From contig CAMWRN010000048.1 in the NCBI GenBank assembly GCA_947176675.1, forward strand, positions 1-12,239: a DNA stretch of 12,239 nucleotides. Reading direction: 5' to 3'. This DNA is from an uncultured Clostridia bacterium (GTDB taxonomy: Bacteria > Bacillota > Clostridia > Oscillospirales > Ruminococcaceae). Both the position numbers and the translations under genes were made by a program. This document shows, piece by piece, positions 7,132 through 12,239 of this stretch (its first letter is position 1; each line of letters opens with the position of its first letter). The notes below the pieces were generated by a model that saw nothing but the letters and a program-made list of their open reading frames with translations, had not been told where the DNA came from and ran no database searches.

Positions 7132-8364
7132 ATGAAGAAAATTATCAAATTTACGGCAGTTTTAATAAACATAGTCCTTGCGGCTGTTTTGGGTATCATA
7201 ATTTATTATAACACAGTTTTGCCGAATAATTATTACATTACCTCCGGCAGCGAATTGAAGCTTTCGGAAATTATTGAAACTATTCCCTGTACAGGTGTTC
7301 CCTTTGGAAAAGCGGTCGCTGCGGAAGCAGACAAAAGCAGTGTCCGAAAAGCCGAACTGAAGCTGCTGGGAATTATCCCCATAAAGATAGTCAATATCCA
7401 AGAGGTGGACGAGCCATTGCTTGTCCCTTGCGGAAATCCTTTCGGCATAAAGCTTCTTACCGACGGTGTGATAGCAGTAGAAGTAAGCGGTTTTGAGACA
7501 GCTTCGGGTTTCAAATCGCCTGCTGCGGACGCAGGAATAAAAACCGGTGATATCATCAAAACTGTGAATGGAAAAAAAGTTATGTCTAATGAGGATATCG
7601 AGAAAATTATTTCCGAGAGCGGAGGACAGAGTCTTTCCTTTAATCTGATGCGTGAGGACAAAAATCTGATACTGAATGTAACGCCCGAGCTTTGTTCCGC
7701 GGACGGCTCTTACAGAGCGGGTCTGTGGGTCAGGGACAGCTCTGCGGGAATAGGCACTGTCACATTTTATAACCCTGAAACAGGAGTCTTTGCTGGACTT
7801 GGACACCCTGTCTGCGATGTTGACACAGGAAATATTCTTCCTCTTTCCGAGGGAGAGGTTGTGGACGTAAGCGTAAACGGTGTAAAGCGCGGAACAGCAG
7901 GTGTTCCCGGGGAACTTATGGGAAGCTTTTCCACACTTTCGGCGATAGGCTCTCTGGAGATTAACTGTTCCGACGGACTGTATGGCGTTATGTCATCGTT
8001 CGATTCCTGCAACGAAGCCGTACCGCTGGGAATGAGGCAGGAAATAGAAACAGGCGAGGCATATATTTATACCACCGTCAGTGGAAATCAGCCTAAGCTG
8101 TACAAAATAGTCATTGAAAAAATTGACCTGCATGATACCAAAGGGAGTAAAAATATGATAATCCGCGTAACGGATAAAGAGCTGCTGGAAAAAAGCGGTG
8201 GAATTGTTCAAGGCATGAGCGGAAGTCCCATTATTCAGAACGGAAAGCTTGTGGGAGCAGTCACTCATGTGTTTGTGAACAATCCTGCCAAGGGCTATGC
8301 AATCTTTGCGGATACCATGTACGAATGCTCAAAAAAAGTACTAAACTCACAAGCAGCGGCATAA
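7132..8364 (+). CDS. spoIVB: SpoIVB peptidase, sporulation signalling serine protease
   Basis: A 410-residue S55-family protease; the Bacillus subtilis protein is slightly longer. In sporulation SpoIVB is made in the forespore, crosses into the intermembrane space and cuts SpoIVFA, releasing SpoIVFB to process pro-sigma-K. An N-terminal membrane anchor (about 5-28) is followed by a PDZ domain (about 110-185, with DAGIKTGDII) and the peptidase domain. The triad is visible as H225 in GLGH, D348 in RVTDKELL and S363 in GMSGSP; the D-to-S distance of 15 equals that in B. subtilis. The ATG at 7132 has a stop codon two codons upstream and no proximal ribosome binding site. The nearest SD-like sequence, GGAAAGGAG, is at 7085-7093. 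No sigma-G promoter is clear: CATATTG at 7076-7082 is only a partial -10 match. recN and spo0A, frequent neighbours elsewhere, are absent. Confidence 0.95.
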   Translation: MKKIIKFTAVLINIVLAAVLGIIIYYNTVLPNNYYITSGSELKLSEIIETIPCTGVPFGKAVAAEADKSSVRKAELKLLGIIPIKIVNIQEVDEPLLVPCGNPFGIKLLTDGVIAVEVSGFETASGFKSPAADAGIKTGDIIKTVNGKKVMSNEDIEKIISESGGQSLSFNLMREDKNLILNVTPELCSADGSYRAGLWVRDSSAGIGTVTFYNPETGVFAGLGHPVCDVDTGNILPLSEGEVVDVSVNGVKRGTAGVPGELMGSFSTLSAIGSLEINCSDGLYGVMSSFDSCNEAVPLGMRQEIETGEAYIYTTVSGNQPKLYKIVIEKIDLHDTKGSKNMIIRVTDKELLEKSGGIVQGMSGSPIIQNGKLVGAVTHVFVNNPAKGYAIFADTMYECSKKVLNSQAAA

Positions 8365-8463
8365 TATATAGTGCGGTATTGATCAGATAACAATATTCAT
8401 AGATTGTTTACAAAAAATTCCCATAAAAATCCCCGAGCCGAGACGTATATATCAAAGAAGCGT

Positions 8464-8492
8464 TTGCAAATTATGCGCGGACGTGGTATAAT
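8464..8492 (+). promoter_or_regulatory. Sigma-A promoter of the DUF4349-type lipoprotein gene
   Basis: TTGCAA (8464-8469), 17 bases, TATAAT (8487-8492) preceded by TGG, an extended -10. It is nearly the same architecture as the promoter at 3516-3544. Transcription would begin near 8499, just before the AGGGGAG at 8506-8512. Confidence 0.85.
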
Positions 8493-8520
8493 ATAAAAAA
8501 TCGGCAGGGGAGACGTTTAT

Positions 8521-9654
8521 ATGAAAAATTTTTCAAAGCTAAAATTTATTATTCCGGCGGTATTATCCGCAGCGTTATTTGCAGGCTGCGGAGAAAGCGA
8601 CCGCGACTATTTTTCCTATGAAAGCAACGGCAGCGACGGAAATAAATGGCAGTATTCGGCTGGGGCTTTTACAAAGGGCAGCTCCGAATCTTACGATTCC
8701 GACGGCTATTATTCCGAAGAAGCGGAAACGGGGGACTATGCCGCACAAAACAATGAGGAAAGCGGTTCTCTTGCCGCGGACGCTATACAAAAGGAAATGC
8801 TTGTCTACTCCTGCCATATGGAAGTGGATACGCTGGATTTTGACGCGTCACTGAACAGCTTCAAGAACACGCTGGATACCTACGGCGGCTTTGTTGAAAT
8901 CGAAAATTTTAACGACGGCGGCGGAGGCGGGCGCTGGTACTATAAAAACGAAGAAAAATGGCAGTCCTACAGCGCGACCGTTAGGATCCCAAGCAGCAAT
9001 TACGACGCGTTCTGTAATTCAGCGGGCGGTTTGGGCGACTTGAGAAGCAAGACCTCCACAGTGGAAAATCTCAGTCAGGAGTACAGCGATCTCTCTACTA
9101 CACTTGAAATCTACGAGGCAAAGGAACAGCGGTACATAGATCTTCTGGCAGATATTACTGAGGACGAATATGCGGTGGCGATTGAAAAAGAGCTTACCGA
9201 AATACAAATACAGATCGCAACCATAAAGACCCGTATGAACCGTATCAGCACAGACGTGGCATACTCTTACGTTTACTTCACGCTTAACGAGGTAAAGGAG
9301 TATGTCTCCGAACCCGTCAAGACAGATACGTTTTTCGACCGTCTTGGCAATACTTTTTCCAATGCCGGAATGGGATTCCTTAACTTTTTGGAGGGACTTT
9401 TGTTCTTCCTGATCTATACTGTTCCGTATTTTATCCTTATCGGTATTGTGATTTTTGTAATTGTTAAGGTTGTTAAAAAGCGGAGGGCAAAGAAGCGTGA
9501 GAGAATGCAGGCGCAAAAAGAACTGCGTGAAAAGCAAACCGCAGAAAATGCAAAGAAACAAATTGACGGTACAGTGAACAATGATTCTCCATTTGCGGAG
9601 CAAGCCGAAAATAAGGACGGTTCGGAGATTGGAAACAATGAAAAGAAGTCTTGA
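8521..9654 (+). CDS. DUF4349-type lipoprotein with C-terminal membrane helix
   Basis: A 377-residue envelope protein. The N-terminal lipoprotein signal ends at the lipobox FAGC with C23 as the lipidated cysteine. Then come a low-complexity acidic, Ser/Tyr/Gly-rich linker (about 24-90) and a DUF4349-like domain (about 91-262: YGGFVEIENF, a beta segment SATVRIP, then a long coiled-coil helix about 178-242 and VAYSYVYFTL). A membrane helix follows (about 289-318, FFLIYTVPYFILIGIVIFVIV), and then a highly charged cytoplasmic tail of about 60 residues. The protein would thus be tethered twice, by lipid and by helix. The function of this family is not known to me. AGGGGAG lies 8 bases before the ATG. 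The gene has its own promoter 157 bases after spoIVB. No GC-stem terminator is visible after it, only an AT-rich palindrome near 9660-9672. Confidence 0.85.
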   Translation: MKNFSKLKFIIPAVLSAALFAGCGESDRDYFSYESNGSDGNKWQYSAGAFTKGSSESYDSDGYYSEEAETGDYAAQNNEESGSLAADAIQKEMLVYSCHMEVDTLDFDASLNSFKNTLDTYGGFVEIENFNDGGGGGRWYYKNEEKWQSYSATVRIPSSNYDAFCNSAGGLGDLRSKTSTVENLSQEYSDLSTTLEIYEAKEQRYIDLLADITEDEYAVAIEKELTEIQIQIATIKTRMNRISTDVAYSYVYFTLNEVKEYVSEPVKTDTFFDRLGNTFSNAGMGFLNFLEGLLFFLIYTVPYFILIGIVIFVIVKVVKKRRAKKRERMQAQKELREKQTAENAKKQIDGTVNNDSPFAEQAENKDGSEIGNNEKKS

Positions 9655-9685
9655 AAAAATATTTTATAAAATTTCCAAAAAACTA

Positions 9686-9714
9686 TTGACAAATGGATTT
9701 TTATGATGTATAAT
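9686..9714 (+). promoter_or_regulatory. Consensus sigma-A promoter of the tRNA operon
   Basis: TTGACA (9686-9691), exactly 17 bases, TATAAT (9709-9714): a perfect consensus promoter, as expected for stable RNA. The short leader holds a small stem, CGCCG (9721-9725) with CGGCG (9736-9740), just before the first tRNA. Confidence 0.95.
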
Positions 9715-9747
9715 AAATATCGCCGTTGGAAATGTCGGCGGCGATTC

Positions 9748-9823
9748 GGGAGCATAGCTCAGCTGGGAGAGCATCTGCCTTACAAGCAGAGGGTCATAGG
9801 TTCGAGCCCTATTGTTCCCACCA
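9748..9823 (+). tRNA. tRNA-Val (anticodon TAC)
   Basis: A 76-base cloverleaf. Acceptor GGGAGCA pairs with TGTTCCC, discriminator A, CCA encoded. The anticodon loop CTTACAA gives TAC, reading GUA and other Val codons. First gene of the four-tRNA operon. Confidence 0.97.
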
Positions 9824-9845
9824 AAAGGACTTTTTCAAGTCCTTT
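9824..9845 (+). other. Hairpin between tRNA-Val and tRNA-Asp
   Basis: A perfect 9-bp stem (AAAGGACTT at 9824-9832, AAGTCCTTT at 9837-9845) with a TTTC loop, starting directly after the CCA of tRNA-Val and ending two bases before tRNA-Asp. It has only three T at its 3' side and is AT-rich, so it is more likely a spacer or processing structure than a full terminator. Confidence 0.6.
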
Positions 9846-9847
9846 AC

Positions 9848-9924
9848 GGCCCGATAGTTCAGTTGGTTAGAACGCCGCCCTGTCACGGCGGAGGTCGTGG
9901 GTTCGAGTCCCATTCGGGTCGCCA
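9848..9924 (+). tRNA. tRNA-Asp (anticodon GTC)
   Basis: A 77-base cloverleaf. Acceptor GGCCCGA pairs with TCGGGTC (one G-T), discriminator G as usual for Asp, CCA encoded. The anticodon loop CTGTCAC gives GTC. Confidence 0.97.
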
Positions 9925-9928
9925 TTAT

Positions 9929-10004
9929 GCGGATTTAGCTCATCTGGTAGAGCGCCACCTTGCCAAGGTGGAGGTAGCGGGTTCGAGCCCCGTAATCCGC
10001 TCCA
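9929..10004 (+). tRNA. tRNA-Gly (anticodon GCC)
   Basis: A 76-base cloverleaf four bases after tRNA-Asp. Acceptor GCGGATT pairs with AATCCGC, discriminator T, CCA encoded. The anticodon loop TTGCCAA gives GCC. Confidence 0.97.
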
Positions 10005-10028
10005 TTTTTCTTTATATATGTAAAGTAA

Positions 10029-10103
10029 GGCGCTATAGCCAAGTGGTAAGGCGTGGGTCTGCAACACCCTGATTCCCCGGTTCAAATCCGGGTGGCGCCT
10101 CCA
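10029..10103 (+). tRNA. tRNA-Cys (anticodon GCA)
   Basis: A 75-base cloverleaf. Acceptor GGCGCTA pairs with TGGCGCC (one T-G), discriminator T as needed for CysRS, CCA encoded. The anticodon loop CTGCAAC gives GCA. Last gene of the operon, with a terminator 20 bases downstream. Confidence 0.97.
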
Positions 10104-10123
10104 GCGGGAATTCCTGCAACCGG

Positions 10124-10161
10124 AAAAGGTCACTCCTATATGAGTGACCTTTTCTTTTTTT
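10124..10161 (+). terminator. Rho-independent terminator of the tRNA operon
   Basis: A perfect 12-bp stem (AAAAGGTCACTC at 10124-10135, GAGTGACCTTTT at 10142-10153), a 6-base loop, then C and seven T. Confidence 0.95.
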
Positions 10162-10260
10162 GCACAAATGCAGAGTGGCACGGGTAAAGGTTCAGAAAGC
10201 AGTCTGGCAGCGGTGTGGAAGTTATTGTTAAAAAACAAATACAGCGGTTCATTTGAAATG

Positions 10261-10299
10261 AATCCTGTTTCACAGCTTATATTGTGAAACAGGATTTTT
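10261..10299 (+). terminator. Second strong terminator, no gene directly upstream
   Basis: A perfect 13-bp stem (10261-10273 with 10284-10296), a 10-base loop, and T through 10299. The 100 bases between the first terminator and this one contain no convincing gene or promoter. It may be a back-up terminator that insulates the XRE promoter from the tRNA operon. Confidence 0.75.
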
Positions 10300-10318
10300 G
10301 TGTTTATACCTGTGATGT

Positions 10319-10330
10319 TAACTATAGTTA
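10319..10330. promoter_or_regulatory. Palindromic operator, copy A
   Basis: TAACTATAGTTA, a perfect 12-bp palindrome, 70-80 bases before the XRE start codon. It is the reference copy for three related sites nearby. Confidence 0.6.
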
Positions 10331-10352
10331 TTTAATCGCCCTATATATTGCC

Positions 10353-10382
10353 TTGAATGTTTGTATGTCAAAAAGTTACAAT
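10353..10382 (+). promoter_or_regulatory. Putative promoter of the XRE regulator
   Basis: TTGAAT (10353-10358), 18 bases, TACAAT (10377-10382). Operator copy B covers the -10 box. Transcription would start only about 11 bases before the TTG start, so a more distal promoter (for example TATATT at 10344-10349) remains possible. Confidence 0.4.
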
Positions 10383-10387
10383 AGTTA
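10376..10387. promoter_or_regulatory. Palindromic operator, copy B
   Basis: TTACAATAGTTA, 10 of 12 bases identical to copy A. It overlaps the putative -10 box of the XRE gene, a position where a bound protein would block transcription. Confidence 0.45.
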
Positions 10388-10399
10388 TGGTGATGCAAA

Positions 10400-10741
10400 T
10401 TGAAGAATAACTATAGTTTAGGCAAAGCATTAAAAGCGGTTCGCAAACAGCGTGAAATGTCACAGGAGCAGGTGGCTTTGGAAGCTGAAATTACTACAAC
10501 ATACTATGGTTTGGTGGAAAGGGACGAAAAGAGTCCGACAGTGCGTATGCTTGAAAAAATATGCAGGGCTTTGAACTACCCGATTTCCGAGCTTTTTTCC
10601 GCAAATGTTACCTGTGATACGGAGGATAACCGCTATGTTTACCAAATTGTAAATCTGCTCAAATCAAAGTCTCCTGAAGAATGCGAGCAGCTTTATAAGA
10701 TCGTGAGGGACATTGTTCAATACGGAGAATCCAAGGATTAA
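10400..10741 (+). CDS. XRE-family helix-turn-helix regulator
   Basis: A 113-residue DNA-binding protein. The XRE/Cro helix-turn-helix spans about residues 6-62 (LGKALKAVRKQREMSQEQVA, then YGLVERDEKSPTVRMLEKIC and the ALNYPISELF end that is typical of the family). A short C-terminal helical tail (about 75-113) could mediate dimerisation. The start is TTG at 10400: the codon three positions upstream is a stop, the next methionine (residue 19) would cut into the domain, and GGTGAT (10389-10394) lies 5 bases before the TTG. Copies of one 12-bp palindrome lie over its promoter, over its first codons and before the flagellin gene downstream, so it probably controls itself and that gene. No toxin or phage gene accompanies it. 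Confidence 0.88.
   Translation: MKNNYSLGKALKAVRKQREMSQEQVALEAEITTTYYGLVERDEKSPTVRMLEKICRALNYPISELFSANVTCDTEDNRYVYQIVNLLKSKSPEECEQLYKIVRDIVQYGESKD
10408..10419. promoter_or_regulatory. Palindromic operator, copy C, inside the XRE coding start
   Basis: TAACTATAGTTT, 11 of 12 bases identical to copy A. It encodes part of codons 3-7 of the XRE gene. Its centre is 32 bases from that of copy B, close to three helical turns, so dimers on B and C would face the same side of the DNA. Confidence 0.5.
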
Positions 10742-10755
10742 GATTTGTATTTTTA

Positions 10756-10792
10756 TTATTAGTTTGTAAATATTAAATTAACAAACTAATAA
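10756..10792. repeat. AT-rich perfect inverted repeat after the XRE gene
   Basis: TTATTAGTTTGT (10756-10767) and ACAAACTAATAA (10781-10792), a 12-bp perfect inverted repeat with a 13-base spacer. No T run follows on either strand, so it is at best a weak terminator; a second protein-binding site is also possible. Confidence 0.5.
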
Positions 10793-10803
10793 ATTGCTAA
10801 AGT

Positions 10804-10815
10804 TAACTAAAGTTA
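10804..10815. promoter_or_regulatory. Palindromic operator, copy D, upstream of flagellin
   Basis: TAACTAAAGTTA, 11 of 12 bases identical to copy A. It is also half of a direct repeat: CTAAAGTTA occurs at 10797-10805 and 10807-10815, one helical turn apart. It lies 9 bases before a possible -35 box of the flagellin gene. Confidence 0.5.
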
Positions 10816-10824
10816 TGTTTTTCT

Positions 10825-10855
10825 TTGACGATATATATATTAAAGAAACTAAAAT
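10825..10855 (+). promoter_or_regulatory. Possible sigma-A promoter of the flagellin gene
   Basis: TTGACG (10825-10830) and TAAAAT (10850-10855) with a 19-base spacer, longer than ideal. No sigma-D type box (TAAA then GCCGATAA) is found. The poor spacing would suit a promoter that depends on a bound regulator at copy D. Confidence 0.35.
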
Positions 10856-10878
10856 TGTATTATTGTGAGGTTTTTTTA

Positions 10879-12239
10879 ATGGTATTACAGCATAATTTGC
10901 CGGGATTCAACGCAAAACGAATGTATAACAAAAAATCTTCAATGCTTGCAAAATCTCTTGAAAAGCTTTCTTCGGGGTACAGCATAAACCGAGCCGCGGA
11001 CGATGCTGCCGGACTGGCAGTCTCGGAAAAAATGAGGTCGCAGATATTCGGAATAGAGCAGTCTGTCAAGAATTGTCAGGACGGCATTTCCCTTATACAG
11101 ACATTTGAGGGCGCACTTGACGAAACAGTTACCATAATCAAAAGAATAAAGACTCTTGCGGACCAGTCCGCAAACGGAACCTATGACGACGCGATCGACA
11201 GGGCGGCGGTGGAGGTAGAGTATAGGCAGCTCTGTGACGAGATTAATCACATAGCTGACACCGATTTCAACGGCCTTGTTATGCTGAACGGACGGCGTAT
11301 GGCGGATAAGTTCACGTTCCTGACCGAAGACGGCACAAAATGGATAACCCCATCGGAAGCTGAATTTGATGAGAGCAATTTTACGACTACTTTTAAAAAG
11401 ACAGAGAGCATTCCCGAGGTCGGTATGACTATGGAAATGCTTCCCGATGTAAAGGGAATACTGACAGGCGACAAGGATATAATGGTCGCTCTTGAGATTC
11501 TCAATAAATCGAGCATAAAGGCGTTCTACAACAACGGCGTTCCTGACTTTTCACTTGAAAATATTTCTCCGGAGGAAGCGGAAAGATTTTCCTTTGACAT
11601 AACTGGGTACTCCGCTGTTATAAGTATCAATACAACGAAGAGCGGAAAGGTCGAACTGCTGAAGGTATCCTGTACTGAATTTCCGCACTACGCTTCAACT
11701 ACAGCCAAGGGTCTATGGGGTTTTTCAAGCGTTGCGACAGGAAGCTATACCGCGCCGCTCAATAAAAGTCCTGACGGATCCAAGACATTTAATCCAAATG
11801 AGTGGACGGCGGATTTTGTTAATAGCTCCTTAGCAACAAAAGAGCAGCGCAAGGCGTACGATGAATGGATAAAGGCAACGCCGCACAGCAGGGCTGAACT
11901 TATCCCTGATAATGATTATAATAATGATACAGACCCGCTGAGATTCAAATGGACGCTGGACGATTCGGAATGGGAGAATGCTGTTGATGCAAACGGCAAG
12001 CCTATGTCTTCAAGCGGCGTGACCGTTCCCGTTTACGGAAATGATTATAAAGACGGTCCTCAGGTCAATTTTACCGGGCTGCGGTTTTATGAAAATGACG
12101 AAAATATTAAGGACGGTGCATATCTATACCTTTCGACCAGCAGAAGTTACAGTAATTCCCATGCCGTCGGCAAAAGTACTGCCTATGGAGATAGCTATGT
12201 TGCCGGACAACATAATTTAGGCAATGGAAGATATTATGA
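10879..12239 (+). CDS. Flagellin with large variable domain (partial)
   Basis: At least 453 residues, open to the right edge with no stop. Residues 1-138 are a clear flagellin D0/D1 N-terminus: MVLQHNLPG start, LSSGYSINRAADDAAGLAVS (30-49), CQDGISLIQT (66-75), and DFNGLVMLNG (129-138). Flagellins polymerise into the flagellar filament after export through the flagellar type III apparatus; no cleaved signal is expected. From residue 139 on, over 310 residues form a surface-type variable domain rich in Trp, Tyr and Asn, and the C-terminal D1/D0 has not begun. C66, C119 and C265 are unusual for flagellins. GAGG (10867-10870) lies 8 bases before the ATG. The gene stands alone behind the XRE regulator; other flagellar genes are not visible. 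No HExxH protease motif is seen in the visible insert. Confidence 0.92.
   Translation, partial: MVLQHNLPGFNAKRMYNKKSSMLAKSLEKLSSGYSINRAADDAAGLAVSEKMRSQIFGIEQSVKNCQDGISLIQTFEGALDETVTIIKRIKTLADQSANGTYDDAIDRAAVEVEYRQLCDEINHIADTDFNGLVMLNGRRMADKFTFLTEDGTKWITPSEAEFDESNFTTTFKKTESIPEVGMTMEMLPDVKGILTGDKDIMVALEILNKSSIKAFYNNGVPDFSLENISPEEAERFSFDITGYSAVISINTTKSGKVELLKVSCTEFPHYASTTAKGLWGFSSVATGSYTAPLNKSPDGSKTFNPNEWTADFVNSSLATKEQRKAYDEWIKATPHSRAELIPDNDYNNDTDPLRFKWTLDDSEWENAVDANGKPMSSSGVTVPVYGNDYKDGPQVNFTGLRFYENDENIKDGAYLYLSTSRSYSNSHAVGKSTAYGDSYVAGQHNLGNGRYY

Noticed and set aside
9812..10072. 86-residue plus-strand reading frame across the tRNA cluster
   Set aside because: It runs through three tRNA genes; it has no ribosome binding site and no protein-like composition.
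9867..10238. 123-residue reading frame on the minus strand across the tRNA cluster
   Set aside because: It is the complement of tRNA genes; peptides such as NGTRTHDLRR are well-known artefacts of tRNA antisense translation.
10104..10399. Integration site of a mobile element at the tRNA-Cys 3' end
   Set aside because: No integrase gene and no second copy of the tRNA 3' end are seen; the XRE gene alone is not enough.
10816..10878. Sigma-D promoter for flagellin
   Set aside because: A TAAA occurs at 10841 but no GCCGATAA-like -10 follows at about 15 bases.
11281..12239. Flagellinolysin (flagellin with inserted metalloprotease)
   Set aside because: No HExxH motif is present in the visible insert; the part beyond the window could still be examined.
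1..12239. CRISPR array, insertion sequence or phage module
   Set aside because: No regularly spaced direct repeats, transposase or phage structural genes are visible.

Overview
The window looks like chromosomal DNA of a Gram-positive, spore-forming, probably motile member of the Clostridia, most likely a Ruminococcus-like Oscillospiraceae. The evidence is the sporulation protease SpoIVB, a flagellin, sigma-A promoters with TGnTATAAT -10 boxes, strong GGAGG-type ribosome binding sites, tRNA genes with encoded CCA, and moderate GC with AT-rich spacers. No phage structural, transposase, integrase or CRISPR sequence is seen.

Layout. At the left edge (1-244, minus) is the N-terminus of a membrane sensor, probably a YesM-type histidine kinase. 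Next is a two-gene minus-strand operon: an unrecognised 324-residue protein (2460-3434), then a strongly divergent methionyl-tRNA-synthetase-like enzyme (390-2423), closed by a terminator at 353-384. Divergent from it, with a separate promoter, is a tandem-domain polyphosphate:AMP phosphotransferase (3707-5197). A bidirectional terminator separates this from a convergent LacI-family regulator (5265-6272), whose promoter carries a CpG-centred operator. Upstream of the regulator is a small four-helix membrane protein (6403-6879).

The right half runs on the plus strand: SpoIVB (7132-8364), a DUF4349-type lipoprotein (8521-9654), a four-gene tRNA operon Val-Asp-Gly-Cys (9748-10103) behind a consensus sigma-A promoter and ahead of a strong terminator, a small XRE regulator (10400-10741), and a large flagellin that is open at the right edge (10879 onward).

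Two places stand out. One is the operon of an unknown protein and a MetRS-like enzyme that has lost the second lysine of KMSKS, has altered active-site motifs and carries an insert of about 70 residues. The other is a 12-bp palindrome, TAACTATAGTTA, present in four copies (two exact or near-exact, two diverged by one or two bases): over the putative XRE promoter, over the XRE start, and before the flagellin gene. It suggests that the XRE protein controls itself and the flagellin. All functional statements rest on motif reading from memory; no database search was run.
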